Shown here in pieces: positions 1 to 8,632 of a stretch of DNA of 64,000 nucleotides. The DNA lies in NCBI RefSeq assembly GCF_018918185.1, contig NZ_JAHLPZ010000001.1, positions 372,001 through 436,000 on the forward strand. The letters run 5' to 3'. The DNA comes from Eubacterium sp. MSJ-21 (GTDB lineage: Bacteria; Bacillota; Clostridia; Lachnospirales; Lachnospiraceae). Both the position numbers and the translations under genes were made by a program. A model generated the notes under the pieces. The model was not told the DNA's origin. It saw only the letters and a program-made list of their open reading frames with translations, and did no database searches. Within the stretch, counting starts at the first letter, position 1, and each line of letters starts with the position of its first letter.

Positions 1-28
1 TGTAATTAGCAAGTAGCGGAGGATAAGT

Positions 29-235
29 ATGAGAGACTATAGTTTTGGAAATTTTATCAGTACACTACGACAGAGAAAAGGCCTGTCTCAATATCAGTTG
101 GGTGTACTTGTCGGCGTTTCAGATAAAGCGGTGTCAAAATGGGAAAATGGAGAATCAGAACCGTCAATTGATAAGTTAATCAAGTTATCGAAATATTTTG
201 GAGTTAGTATTGATGAATCAATGTCATTTAGATAA
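29..235 (+). CDS. XRE-family helix-turn-helix regulator, small
   Basis: A 68-residue protein that is almost entirely one Cro/C1-type helix-turn-helix domain. The recognition region reads SDKAVSKWENGESEPS, the usual hallmark of single-domain XRE repressors. A good ribosome site (GCGGAGG) precedes the ATG. Such short XRE proteins typically regulate mobile elements, toxin systems or their own operon; the target here is unknown. Its last codons and the bases after its stop (218-247) recur at 11459-11488, so the 3' end was caught in a duplication with the adjacent transposase remnant. It may be a leftover regulator of the element whose right edge carries the excisionase at 11962. Confidence 0.85.
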   Translation: MRDYSFGNFISTLRQRKGLSQYQLGVLVGVSDKAVSKWENGESEPSIDKLIKLSKYFGVSIDESMSFR

Positions 236-788
236 GGTTTTTTATGATGAAAACAGTATATCATATGCGTTCGTGCATTGAAAATACTGTTCAGTTAAGA
301 AATGCTGTATTTTTTAGGTGCACTAATGCGTAGAAAGCAGGTGTATGATGAGTTCAAATCATTTTTTTGTGTATGACAAAAAGACAGATTGCATATCTGC
401 CTCATAATGCAGTATAATGGTAACGAGATTTATGCAACCCGATACATGAAATCCCTATTTCTCTTTGGACGGAGGTGGATAGGATATTTTCGATTGTACC
501 TGACAGGTGTCAGATACTTTTGTATGAGAAGCATGGTCTCTGTTTCGTTACCACCGTGTTTGAGATATGCCTTGCATATGTTTACTGCGATGGTGTATTT
601 GAGTTCACGGAAGCTTGTTTTCACGCTCCAGCGCATCCGGTAAAGTTTATTGATTTCTTCCAGAGGAAATTCTTCTTCTGAAAGATTGGTGGCAATACAG
701 ATCTAGGTTCCATTATCAAGGCGAATACGCACTATACGGAATTCAATATCGTAATACATGCAGTTTTCATCAAGAAAATCAAAATCGG
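218..788. repeat. Left copy of an 11.2-kb-spaced direct repeat
   Basis: Bases 218-247 and about 373-788 match 11459-11899 almost base for base. The left copy has an extra 129 bp (248-376) lying between two TATGA pentamers that appear as a single TATGA in the right copy, which suggests a microhomology deletion on the right. The repeat begins inside the XRE gene and runs through the 3' part of an IS4-type transposase. The shared non-IS sequence shows segmental duplication rather than two independent insertions. Confidence 0.85.
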
Positions 789-950
789 TAGAAGGCTGAA
801 GTATGGTATAGGTGTTAGGATTCCCCCAGTGTTTCTTTCGTATGGCGTCTGGTAAGTGTTGTTCTTATATGAGTATCGAATTCGCTGTCAGGCAAATTCA
901 TCGAGTTCTGTGATGCAGCTGTCGAGTGTGGATTTTAAATTAGATAAGAA
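373..950 (-). pseudogene. Decayed IS4-family transposase, left copy
   Basis: On the minus strand the C-terminal part of an IS4-type DDE transposase is readable, ending in the typical basic C-terminus DFMYRVA. The Y-(2)-R-(3)-E-(6)-K signature is damaged: the glutamate is a lysine (LYRMRWSVKTSFRELK). A TAG replaces a tyrosine codon near 704. Further upstream, near 900-940, an N-terminal-like stretch (STLDSCITELDEFA) is readable but in a broken frame. A large internal deletion joins FRELK directly to the AVNIC segment, and the same join is present in the right copy. It is inactive. Confidence 0.8.
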
Positions 951-996
951 AAAAACTCATTGACATATTTCAATCTATTTAGGAGGATAAACGATC

Positions 997-1974
997 ATGT
1001 GTACAGCAGCAACTTATAAAACAAAAGATTTTTACTTTGGACGAACCCTCGATTATGAATGCTCTTATGGTGAGCAGATAGTAATTACACCACGTAATTA
1101 TGCGTTTAATTTTCGCCATGTTGGCGATATGAAAAATCATTATGCAATTATTGGAATGGCTCATGTTGCAGAGGATTATCCTTTGTATTATGATGCTATG
1201 AATGAAAAAGGAGTGGCAATGGCAGGACTGAATTTTGTCGGAAATGCTGTTTATGCCGAGATTAAGCCAGATGTGGAAAATATTGCACAGTTTGAATTTA
1301 TTCCGTGGATTTTAAGTCAGTGTTCTTCTTTAGTTGAAGTTCGCGAGCTTCTTGAACGAATTAATATTGTTAATACTCCTTTCAGCGAGCAATTACCATT
1401 AGCACAATTACACTGGATCATTTCTGATGAGAATGAGTCAATTACGGTAGAATCTATGGCAGATGGTTTGCATATTTATGACAATCCAGTAGGAGTGCTT
1501 ACGAATAATCCGCCATTTCCACAGCAGATGTTTCAACTAAATAATTATATGTATTTATCTCCTAAACAGCCCAGAAATACTTTCAGCGAAACTTTGACTC
1601 TTGATGCATATAGTAGAGGTATGGGAGGATTAGGTCTTCCGGGAGATCTCTCATCTTCCTCACGTTTTGTACGTGTAGCTTTTACAAAGGTAAATGCAAT
1701 TTCAGGTGAATCAGAGGAAGAAAGCGTTAGCCAATTCTTCCACATTCTCGGATCTGTGGATCAGCAACGAGGATGTTGCGAAGTAGCGGATGGAAAATAT
1801 GAAATCACATTGTATACGTCGTGTTGTAATGTTACAAAAGGTATTTATTATTACAATACTTATGAAAACCATCAGATCAGTGCAGTAGATATGCATGTAG
1901 AAAATCTGGATAGTGATAAAATGATTTGTTATCCAGTAATTCAAGGAGAACGAATCAACTATCAAAATAAATAA
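997..1974 (+). CDS. bsh: Bile salt hydrolase / choloylglycine hydrolase
   Basis: A 325-residue Ntn-hydrolase of the choloylglycine hydrolase family, which cleaves the amide bond of glycine- or taurine-conjugated bile salts. The protein starts Met-Cys, so Cys2 becomes the nucleophile after Met removal. The other active-site residues known from Clostridium perfringens BSH can be placed: Arg16, Asp19, Asn79 (AGLNF), Asn171 (LTNNPPF) and Arg223 (SSSSRFVR). There is no signal peptide, so it acts in the cytoplasm. The ribosome site is AGGAGG. It is first in a probable operon with the alarmone synthetase and cardiolipin synthase that follow. Penicillin V acylase is the alternative within the family; the full BSH residue set favours bile salts. 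Confidence 0.9.
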   Translation: MCTAATYKTKDFYFGRTLDYECSYGEQIVITPRNYAFNFRHVGDMKNHYAIIGMAHVAEDYPLYYDAMNEKGVAMAGLNFVGNAVYAEIKPDVENIAQFEFIPWILSQCSSLVEVRELLERINIVNTPFSEQLPLAQLHWIISDENESITVESMADGLHIYDNPVGVLTNNPPFPQQMFQLNNYMYLSPKQPRNTFSETLTLDAYSRGMGGLGLPGDLSSSSRFVRVAFTKVNAISGESEEESVSQFFHILGSVDQQRGCCEVADGKYEITLYTSCCNVTKGIYYYNTYENHQISAVDMHVENLDSDKMICYPVIQGERINYQNK

Positions 1975-2012
1975 TGTTTTGAAATCAGGGATGAGGTAGA
2001 AAGGAAAGTTCC

Positions 2013-2693
2013 ATGACAAAAGATGAAGTAAAAAAAATCAGGATGGACAGTCCGGAATCACTACAGTTTTTAAATAATGCTACAAAATTTTATAATTTAA
2101 TGATGATGTATCGTTGTGCTATTCGGGAGATACAAACTAAACTTGAGGTTTTGGATGATGAATTTTCGGTTGAGAACAATCGAAATCCTATTTCTTTTAT
2201 AAAAACAAGAATTAAGAAGCCCAATAGTATTCACGATAAACTGCAGAAGATGGGATATGAATTTACAACAGAAAATATACAGACATATCTCAATGATGTA
2301 GCAGGCGTTCGAATAGTTTGTGCGTTTATTGACGATATTTATATGATATCAGATTTGATTACCCAACAGGATGATATTAAAGTTATTGAAATAAAAGATT
2401 ATATAAAAAATCCAAAATCGAATGGTTATCGAAGCTATCATATGATTGTTGAAATACCAGTATTTTTTGCTAAGGGTAAAACACCTATGCGTGTAGAATT
2501 ACAGATTCGAACCAATGGTATGGATTTCTGGGCAACATTGGAACATCAACTTCGCTATAAAAAAGGAATTGAAGAAATGCCTGGCTATGATGAGATAAGT
2601 GAAGAATTACTTCATTCTGCAAGAGCTATCATTGAAGCAGATAATGAAATGCAGAGAATAAAAGACAAAATTGGTATGTTCCACGAAATTTAG
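2013..2693 (+). CDS. Small alarmone synthetase (RelA/SpoT synthetase domain)
   Basis: A 226-residue single-domain (p)ppGpp synthetase of the small alarmone synthetase type (RelQ/YjbM/YwaC-like). It transfers pyrophosphate from ATP to GDP or GTP. Visible motifs are the nucleotide-binding SFIKTRIKKPNS, DVAGVRIVC, the G-loop-like DYIKNPKSNGYRSYH and the ELQIRT strand followed by FWATLEHQLRYKKG. There is no hydrolase (HD), TGS or ACT domain, so it is a synthetase only and probably transcriptionally controlled. It lies 38 bases after bsh and 35 bases before the cardiolipin synthase, suggesting that alarmone production is induced together with bile and membrane functions. Confidence 0.88.
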   Translation: MTKDEVKKIRMDSPESLQFLNNATKFYNLMMMYRCAIREIQTKLEVLDDEFSVENNRNPISFIKTRIKKPNSIHDKLQKMGYEFTTENIQTYLNDVAGVRIVCAFIDDIYMISDLITQQDDIKVIEIKDYIKNPKSNGYRSYHMIVEIPVFFAKGKTPMRVELQIRTNGMDFWATLEHQLRYKKGIEEMPGYDEISEELLHSARAIIEADNEMQRIKDKIGMFHEI

Positions 2694-2728
2694 GGAGAAA
2701 ACTGAGCAAGTAGGAAGGTGGAATATAT

Positions 2729-4288
2729 ATGAAACAAGATACTTTAGAGGGCAAAGCAAAAACAAAAAATGGGGTAAAACGGCTGTGCTTTTCCATAATC
2801 TGCATTCTTCTGGAAGTGATTTTTATTATTGCTATCGTAACACGCTTGAATGAATATGCAGAAATTATAAATTTATTTACAAGGATTTTGAGTGGGATCT
2901 TGGTTTTGGGATTGTACGCATCAAATAAGACATCCTCTATGAAAATGCCTTGGGTCATCTTAATTCTAATTTTCCCAATTATGGGTGTAGGCCTGTATTT
3001 GTTGATTGGTTTGAATGGTGGCACGCATAAAATGCGTGAGCGATATGCGGAAATTGATAGCAAATTGTTACCAATGCTTCCGGACAGTCAGGAGTGTTTG
3101 AGCAGAATAAAAGAAACAATTCCGAAAGCAGGAAATATAGCAAGTTACATACAAAGAAATTCGCAATATCCAATCTATCAGAATACGGATATTGTGTATT
3201 TTGATGAAGCAGTGAAAGGATTAGAGGCACAGCTTAAGGATTTGGAGAAAGCACAGAAGTTTATCTTTATGGAATATCATGCGATAGAAGACGCTGAAGC
3301 ATGGCATAAGATTCAAGATGTTCTGGAAGAGCGAGTAAAAGCAGGTGTGGAAGTTAGAGTATTCTACGATGATATGGGTTCTATAGGCTTTATTAACACA
3401 GATTTTGTGAAAAAGATGGAGGCAATAGGAATTCATTGCCGTGTATTCAATCCGTTTATGCCAGGTTTAAATCTGTTTTTGAACAATCGTGATCATAGAA
3501 AAATAACAGTTATTGATGGAAAAGTCGGATTTACAGGTGGATATAATCTAGCAAACGAATATTTTAATTACACACACCCGTATGGACAGTGGAAAGATAC
3601 AGGTATTCGTTTAGAAGGAGATGCTGTTCAGTCGCTTACGGTGACATTTTTGGAAATGTGGAATGCAGTAAGTGATAAGGATGCTAATGATTCTGATTTT
3701 AGTAAATACCTTTTCCACTATGATTATACGGCACAGCAAACTGGGTTTGTTCAACCTTATGCAGACAGCCCTATGGATAATGAGCAAGTAGGAGAAGAAG
3801 TTTATATCAGTATGATAAATAAAGCTGAAAAATATTGTTGGTTTATGACTCCATATCTAATCATAACAGATGAAATGACGCATGCGTTATGTCTGGCTGC
3901 TAAGCGAGGGGTAGACGTAAGAATTATCACACCTGGTATCCCTGATAAAAAATTCATCTATAATATAACTCGTTCTTTTTATCATGGATTAGTTAAACAT
4001 GGTGTTCGTGTTTATGAGTGGACTCCTGGTTTCTGTCATGCAAAAATGAGTGTGGCAGATGACTGTATGGCAACTTGTGGAACAATTAATCTGGATTATC
4101 GAAGTTTATATCACCATTTTGAAAACGGCTGTTTTATGGCAGATTGTCAGGCAGTTGTGGAAATAAAAAATGATCTGATAAGAACGATGGGAGAATGTCG
4201 AGATGTGACAGACCAATATCAAACCGGACGAAGTGCACATTTGCGACTGGGACAATTATTTATGAGATTATTTGCTGGATTGCTATAA
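2729..4288 (+). CDS. cls: Cardiolipin synthase (PLD superfamily)
   Basis: A 519-residue bacterial cardiolipin synthase, which joins two phosphatidylglycerols into cardiolipin plus glycerol at the membrane. Two hydrophobic segments lie in the first 100 residues. Two HKD motifs follow: His256 in HRKITVID and His437 in HAKMSVAD, each with the usual GG or G-T-N stretch after it. Length and layout match the Cls family. It is the last gene of the bsh operon, followed at once by a strong terminator. A second HKD enzyme lies at 6510 in the same block. Confidence 0.92.
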   Translation: MKQDTLEGKAKTKNGVKRLCFSIICILLEVIFIIAIVTRLNEYAEIINLFTRILSGILVLGLYASNKTSSMKMPWVILILIFPIMGVGLYLLIGLNGGTHKMRERYAEIDSKLLPMLPDSQECLSRIKETIPKAGNIASYIQRNSQYPIYQNTDIVYFDEAVKGLEAQLKDLEKAQKFIFMEYHAIEDAEAWHKIQDVLEERVKAGVEVRVFYDDMGSIGFINTDFVKKMEAIGIHCRVFNPFMPGLNLFLNNRDHRKITVIDGKVGFTGGYNLANEYFNYTHPYGQWKDTGIRLEGDAVQSLTVTFLEMWNAVSDKDANDSDFSKYLFHYDYTAQQTGFVQPYADSPMDNEQVGEEVYISMINKAEKYCWFMTPYLIITDEMTHALCLAAKRGVDVRIITPGIPDKKFIYNITRSFYHGLVKHGVRVYEWTPGFCHAKMSVADDCMATCGTINLDYRSLYHHFENGCFMADCQAVVEIKNDLIRTMGECRDVTDQYQTGRSAHLRLGQLFMRLFAGLL

Positions 4289-4300
4289 GAATCTGATGAA

Positions 4301-4358
4301 ACGACCTTTCAAAAAACAGTTGATTTAGAAGTTAACTGTTTTTGAAAGGTCGTTTTTG
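4301..4358 (+). terminator. Intrinsic terminator after cls
   Basis: A stem of about 20 bp pairs ACGACCTTTCAAAAA...CAGTT with AACTG...TTTTTGAAAGGTCGT around a loop of about 11 bases, then TTTTT. It closes the bsh-SAS-cls operon. Confidence 0.9.
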
Positions 4359-4414
4359 CTATATCTAACAGTCTGTTGTACAAAGAAGATTTTGCATGGA
4401 AGAAAAAACAAACC

Positions 4415-4460
4415 TTGTTGAGGTTAAATTGAGTTTCCCATTGTATTGTATTGCTAATGA
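4415..4460 (+). promoter_or_regulatory. Regulatory box and promoter of the citrate synthase operon
   Basis: The 19-mer TTGTTGAGGTTAAATTGAG (4415-4433) recurs exactly at 6439-6457. It contains TTGAG twice with an 11-bp period, the spacing of OmpR/PhoB-type operators. Aligned downstream, both copies share TTGTATTGTAT, which probably includes the -10 region, so the box lies where a -35 would be. This is the arrangement of an activator-dependent promoter. The likely binder is the response regulator at 7961; that is inference. Confidence 0.6.
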
Positions 4461-4560
4461 ATAAGAATAAGAAAAAGAACAGACAATGCTGAATGCTCTG
4501 GAAACAAGAATATCTGAGTATAGTATGTAAGTTCGTAACAGAATGAAAGGTGCGATTCAA

Positions 4561-5907
4561 ATGAGCAATTTGGAAAATTATATGAAACAGCAAGCAATTT
4601 TTTGTGAACAAAATGATAGCATTAGTAAGAATTTGTATTCAGAGTATGGTGTAAAAAGAGGCTTACGAGATGAAAAAGGCCAAGGTGTGTTGACGGGGCT
4701 TACAAATATTTCTGATATAAAAGCTTTTGAATATCGTGATGGAGTAAAGAGTCCATGTGATGGCGAGTTATCTTATCGTGGTTATAATATAAAAGATTTA
4801 GTAACAGGAAGTAAAGGAAAAAGGTTTGTCTTTGAAGAAGGAGCATATCTTCTTTTATTCGGAGAATTGCCAACTGATACACAGTTAATGGAATTTCAGG
4901 GAAGACTATCTGATTGTATGGAACTACCGACTAACTTTACCAGAGATGTCATTATGAAAGCACCTACATCAGATATTATGGGTTCTATGACTCGAAGTAT
5001 TCTTACATTGGGCTCTTACGATAAGGAGAAAGAAAGTCTTGAAATTCCGAATGTGCTAAGGCAGAGTATGCAATTGATCGCAGCATTTCCTATGTTAGCA
5101 GTATATGCATACCATGCTTATTGTCATTATGAAAAAAACGAAAGTATGTATATTCATAGACCTGAAAAAGATTTATCTATTGCTGAAAATTTCCTGCGCC
5201 TATTAAGACCAGATACAAAATTCACAGAACTGGAAGCAAGAGTATTGGATATAGCATTATTGTTACATATGGAACATGGTGGTGGTAACAATTCTACATT
5301 CACTACACGGGTAGTAACATCTTCAGGTTCAGATACTTATTCTGTTATTTCAGCAGCAATGTCATCCTTAAAAGGAAAAAAACATGGCGGTGCAAATCTG
5401 ATGGTAATGAATATGATGGATGATATTAAAAGTCATGTGAAAGATTATGAAGACGAAGAGGAAATTGCATCATATCTGAGTAAGATTTTGAAGAAAGAGG
5501 CGTTTGATCAGAAAGGACTTATTTATGGAATGGGACATGCTGTATATTCTATTTCAGATCCGAGAGAAAGGGTGTTCAAAGGTTTTGTAGAACAACTCGC
5601 AAGGGATAAAGGACGTGAGAAAGATATGACCCTTTATAACAATATTGAGAAGATTGCACCTAAGTTGATTGCAAAGCAGCGTCAGATATTCAAAGGAGTA
5701 AGTCCTAATATAGATTTCTATAGTGGTTTTGTGTATGACATGTTGAATATTCCAAGAGAATTGTACACGCCATTATTTGCGATAGCAAGAATTGCTGGTT
5801 GGAGTGCACATCGCCTGGAAGAATTGATAACTACAGATAAGATCATTCGACCGGCATATAAGAGTTTAGTCAGCAAAAAAGAATATATAGAAAGAGAGGA
5901 ACGATAA
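4561..5907 (+). CDS. Citrate synthase
   Basis: A 448-residue citrate synthase that condenses oxaloacetate and acetyl-CoA. Catalytic landmarks are visible: the first His in LLHMEHGGGNNSTF, the GGANLMV stretch, and the His/Asp pair in GMGHAVYSISDPRE. The upstream ATG at 4543 lacks a ribosome site; AAAGGTG lies 8 bases before the ATG at 4561, which is chosen. A 2-methylcitrate synthase cannot be excluded. A MarR-type regulator follows at once. In a fermenting anaerobe the enzyme would feed 2-oxoglutarate and glutamate synthesis, so its position in a lipid-enzyme island is unexpected. Confidence 0.88.
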   Translation: MSNLENYMKQQAIFCEQNDSISKNLYSEYGVKRGLRDEKGQGVLTGLTNISDIKAFEYRDGVKSPCDGELSYRGYNIKDLVTGSKGKRFVFEEGAYLLLFGELPTDTQLMEFQGRLSDCMELPTNFTRDVIMKAPTSDIMGSMTRSILTLGSYDKEKESLEIPNVLRQSMQLIAAFPMLAVYAYHAYCHYEKNESMYIHRPEKDLSIAENFLRLLRPDTKFTELEARVLDIALLLHMEHGGGNNSTFTTRVVTSSGSDTYSVISAAMSSLKGKKHGGANLMVMNMMDDIKSHVKDYEDEEEIASYLSKILKKEAFDQKGLIYGMGHAVYSISDPRERVFKGFVEQLARDKGREKDMTLYNNIEKIAPKLIAKQRQIFKGVSPNIDFYSGFVYDMLNIPRELYTPLFAIARIAGWSAHRLEELITTDKIIRPAYKSLVSKKEYIEREER

Positions 5908-5908
5908 T

Positions 5909-6334
5909 ATGGGAGCAGGAACCAGTGCAGAGGAGTTTTTTTTAAAGAGCATCAATGTTGAAAGCATATTTGAATTTGTTGAAAGAACAGATTATTTGTT
6001 CCTTTATAGTATAAAGGAATGTGTTGAAAAATCAGACTGTCATGAAGGAGTATATCTTTCAGAAGTGGCAGAATACATGAAATTATCGATTCCAGAAACA
6101 TCTAAGATGGTAAAAAGTCTTGAAAATAAAGGATATATTATCTGGAAATTAGATGAAAAAAAAGAAAGAACATACCTTGTTTTGACGAACAAGGCAATTG
6201 AATTAAGTAATTGTCAGAAAGAAAAAATGATAGAAGCTTATGAAAAAATCATATCGAATATACAAGAAGATGACCTGGCAGTTACACGGCGTACATTGAG
6301 AAAAATCCGACAGCTTATGGAAGAAATAAAATAG
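5909..6334 (+). CDS. MarR-like winged-helix regulator
   Basis: A 141-residue protein with the MarR layout: N-terminal helices, a winged helix around residues 50-100 (VYLSEVAEYMKLSIPETSKMV is the recognition region, then the wing KGYIIWKLDEKKERT), and a long C-terminal helix for dimerisation. It starts one base after the citrate synthase stop codon with AGAGAGG in front, so the two genes are cotranscribed. It probably represses its own operon or a neighbour in response to a small ligand. The ligand and targets are unknown. Confidence 0.75.
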   Translation: MGAGTSAEEFFLKSINVESIFEFVERTDYLFLYSIKECVEKSDCHEGVYLSEVAEYMKLSIPETSKMVKSLENKGYIIWKLDEKKERTYLVLTNKAIELSNCQKEKMIEAYEKIISNIQEDDLAVTRRTLRKIRQLMEEIK

Positions 6335-6380
6335 TGATTAATACAACGGAGTAAGAAAAGCTCCTTCATATATTAGAATA

Positions 6381-6425
6381 AAAATATGGCTGTTTCTTTT
6401 AAAAGAAGCCGGTCATATTTTTTTA
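6381..6425 (+). terminator. Probable terminator after the MarR gene
   Basis: AATATG...CATATT closes a hairpin with an inner GCTTC-type helix (TTCTTTTAAAAGAA), followed by seven T residues. The stem is interrupted, so strength is moderate. Confidence 0.6.
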
Positions 6426-6438
6426 TGAAAAATAAATT

Positions 6439-6480
6439 TTGTTGAGGTTAAATTGAGATTGACTTTGTATTGTATAAGTA
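6439..6480 (+). promoter_or_regulatory. Second copy of the 19-bp regulatory box, before the PLD gene
   Basis: TTGTTGAGGTTAAATTGAG (6439-6457) is identical to 4415-4433. A TATAAG hexamer at 6473-6478 is a plausible -10, 15 bases after the box. The TTGAG direct repeat has an 11-bp period. It would drive the PLD enzyme, the two-component system, the FUSC protein and the PgsA-like gene, and so would include autoregulation of the response regulator. Confidence 0.6.
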
Positions 6481-6509
6481 TGAAATAAAAAGGAATCAGG
6501 TGATGTACA

Positions 6510-7943
6510 ATGATAAAGCATAAAATATGTAAAATCCTTCTTGTTATACTGGCAATTTTTTTATGTGTGGCTTTTTATGAATTGCTCGGAATCTGCGTTG
6601 CATATAAAAAGCAGCCGGAAGTGTCCAATACAACCAAAAAAGAAACAAAAAATGGGTCATGGAACGAATGCAGTGAAAATACAGAACGGGCAGTAATCAT
6701 AGAAAAGAATCCAGAAGCGCTTTTACAAAGAGTGCGTTTGATCAAGAATGCAAAAAAGGAAATTATTCTTTCTACTTTTGCATTTCAATCCGATGAAAGT
6801 GGAAAATTGATTTTAGGAGCACTGCATGATGCGGCAGACAGAGGTGTACATATTCGTCTGTTAGTAGATGGAATGGAGAGCTGGATTGATATGGAAGGAA
6901 ATCCGTATTTCTATGGATTATCTTCCCATGAGAATGTTGAAATTAAACTGTATAATAAGGCCAATCCGTTGAACCCGTGGGAAATGATGGGTAGAATGCA
7001 TGATAAATATTTGATTGCAGATGGAAAGAGATATATTCTTGGGGGAAGAAATACACACAATTATTTCCTGGGTGATTTTCCGGGACATAAGAACTATGAC
7101 AGAGACGTGTTAGTGGTTTGCGATGAACCTGAGAAAGAAAATTCAGTTAACCAGTTGTCAGAGTATTTTGAAACCATATGGAATCAGGAAGACAGTGGTT
7201 ATTTTCATAACAATAAAAAACTGGCAAATAGAAAATCTGTAAAGAACGCAGTTTTAGAGCTGCAGAACAGCTATCAGAAATATTTTGAAGAGAATAAGGA
7301 AAGAATCTGCGAGACCGATTATACGAACGAAACTTTTGAGACAGAAAAGATTACATTAGTGTCAAATCCTATTCACACAGGTTCCAAAGAACCAGTAGTG
7401 TGGTATCAGTTGGGAGAATTGATGAAAAATGCAAAAAATCGTGTAAAGATCCACACGCCATATATTATCTGTAATGATATGATGTATAATACATGGGAGG
7501 AGATTGCAGAGAACGTTTCAGATTTTTCTATCATGACAAATTCAGTTGCGAATAATGGGAATCCATTTGGGTCTGCTGATTATGCGAAAAACAGAAATAG
7601 AATCTTAAGTACAGGAATTAATATCTGGGAATATGAAGGCGGTTATTCATACCACGGAAAAAGTATTCTGATTGACGATGATCTGTCTGTAATCGGTTCC
7701 TTTAATATGGACATGAGAAGTGCATATCTGGATACGGAACTGATGCTTGTAATACGAAGCAAAGATATTAATAAACAGTTGGAAGAGGGCATGATGGAAT
7801 ATGAAAAAGTGTCCCGCCAGATATTAGAAGGCGGAACTTATAATGATCCATATCATGTAGAGCCAATCGAATTAACAAAGAAACGTCAGGGAAAAATATT
7901 TTTGGTACAGCATCTGCTTGGATGGGCAAGGTATCTGTTTTAA
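6510..7943 (+). CDS. Membrane-anchored phospholipase D / cardiolipin synthase-like protein
   Basis: A 477-residue PLD-superfamily protein with one N-terminal membrane segment (about residues 8-30) and two HKD motifs: His164 in MHDKYLIADG and His382 in YHGKSILIDD, the latter followed by SFNMDMRS. With a single anchor, the catalytic domain probably sits on the outer face, unlike the two-segment Cls at 2729. Phosphatidyl transfer (cardiolipin or related lipids) or phospholipase D activity are both possible. A ribosome site (AGGTGA) precedes the ATG. The response regulator starts 17 bases after its stop codon. Confidence 0.82.
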   Translation: MIKHKICKILLVILAIFLCVAFYELLGICVAYKKQPEVSNTTKKETKNGSWNECSENTERAVIIEKNPEALLQRVRLIKNAKKEIILSTFAFQSDESGKLILGALHDAADRGVHIRLLVDGMESWIDMEGNPYFYGLSSHENVEIKLYNKANPLNPWEMMGRMHDKYLIADGKRYILGGRNTHNYFLGDFPGHKNYDRDVLVVCDEPEKENSVNQLSEYFETIWNQEDSGYFHNNKKLANRKSVKNAVLELQNSYQKYFEENKERICETDYTNETFETEKITLVSNPIHTGSKEPVVWYQLGELMKNAKNRVKIHTPYIICNDMMYNTWEEIAENVSDFSIMTNSVANNGNPFGSADYAKNRNRILSTGINIWEYEGGYSYHGKSILIDDDLSVIGSFNMDMRSAYLDTELMLVIRSKDINKQLEEGMMEYEKVSRQILEGGTYNDPYHVEPIELTKKRQGKIFLVQHLLGWARYLF

Positions 7944-7960
7944 TAAGGAGGAAGGAAAAC

Positions 7961-8632
7961 GTGTTTCAAATATTGATTGTAGAAGATGATAAAGAATTAA
8001 GCCAGCTATTCCAAAAAGTGCTTGAGAAGAATGGATATCAAGTCAAAAGTGCATCGGATGGAGCACAGGCTTTAGAAGTATTGGATAAGGAATATATTGA
8101 TCTGATCATTTCTGATATTATGATGCCGGTTATGGATGGCTATGAACTGGTGTCAGAACTTCGTTCAGCAGGATATCAGATACCGGTACTTATGATCACT
8201 GCGAAAGGTTCCTTTGATGATATGCGTCAGGGATTTTTTTCGGGAAGTGATGATTATATGGTAAAACCGGTAAATGTGAATGAAATGGTTTTAAGAGTCG
8301 GAGCACTGCTTCGCCGTGCACAGATACTGAATGAACACAAAATTGTGATCGGTTCAACAGAGTTTGATTATGATGCAATGACGGTTACAACTGATAAGGA
8401 AAGTCTTGTTTTACCTAAAAAACAATTCCTGCTTTTATATAAGCTTGCAGCTTCGCCAGGCAGAACGTTTACAAAACAACAGTTGATGGATGAAGTATGG
8501 GGATACGAGACGGAGGCAGACCCACATACAATAGAGGTACATATAGGAAGACTCAGAGAGCGTTTTAAAGATAACCCGGATTTTGAAATCGTAACAATGC
8601 GTGGAATTGGATACAAGGTGGTGAAAAAATAA
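7961..8632 (+). CDS. OmpR/PhoB-family response regulator
   Basis: A 223-residue regulator with a receiver domain (Asp9/Asp10, phospho-acceptor Asp52 in IISDIMMP, Thr80, Lys102) and a C-terminal winged helix ending in VTMRGIGYKVV. The GTG start at 7961 is chosen because AAGGAGG lies just before it and the protein then begins MFQILIVEDD, as usual for the family. Its last base overlaps the kinase start. Its likely targets are the two identical boxes at 4415 and 6439. Confidence 0.92.
   Translation: MFQILIVEDDKELSQLFQKVLEKNGYQVKSASDGAQALEVLDKEYIDLIISDIMMPVMDGYELVSELRSAGYQIPVLMITAKGSFDDMRQGFFSGSDDYMVKPVNVNEMVLRVGALLRRAQILNEHKIVIGSTEFDYDAMTVTTDKESLVLPKKQFLLLYKLAASPGRTFTKQQLMDEVWGYETEADPHTIEVHIGRLRERFKDNPDFEIVTMRGIGYKVVKK

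Noticed and set aside
248-376. 129-bp segment present only in the left repeat as a MITE with TATGA target duplication
   Set aside because: The ends are not inverted repeats; deletion between 5-bp repeats on the right copy is simpler.
389-681. Plus-strand frames over the transposase remnants
   Set aside because: They are shadows; the same region reads as IS4 transposase on the minus strand in both repeat copies.
959-996. TTGACA before bsh as a -35
   Set aside because: A -10 at 17 bp would fall on the ribosome site and there is no good hexamer; the true bsh promoter was not found.
4396-4464. 22-codon frame MEEKTNLVEVK... across the regulatory box
   Set aside because: No ribosome site, and the second box copy has no such frame; it is a by-product of the operator sequence.
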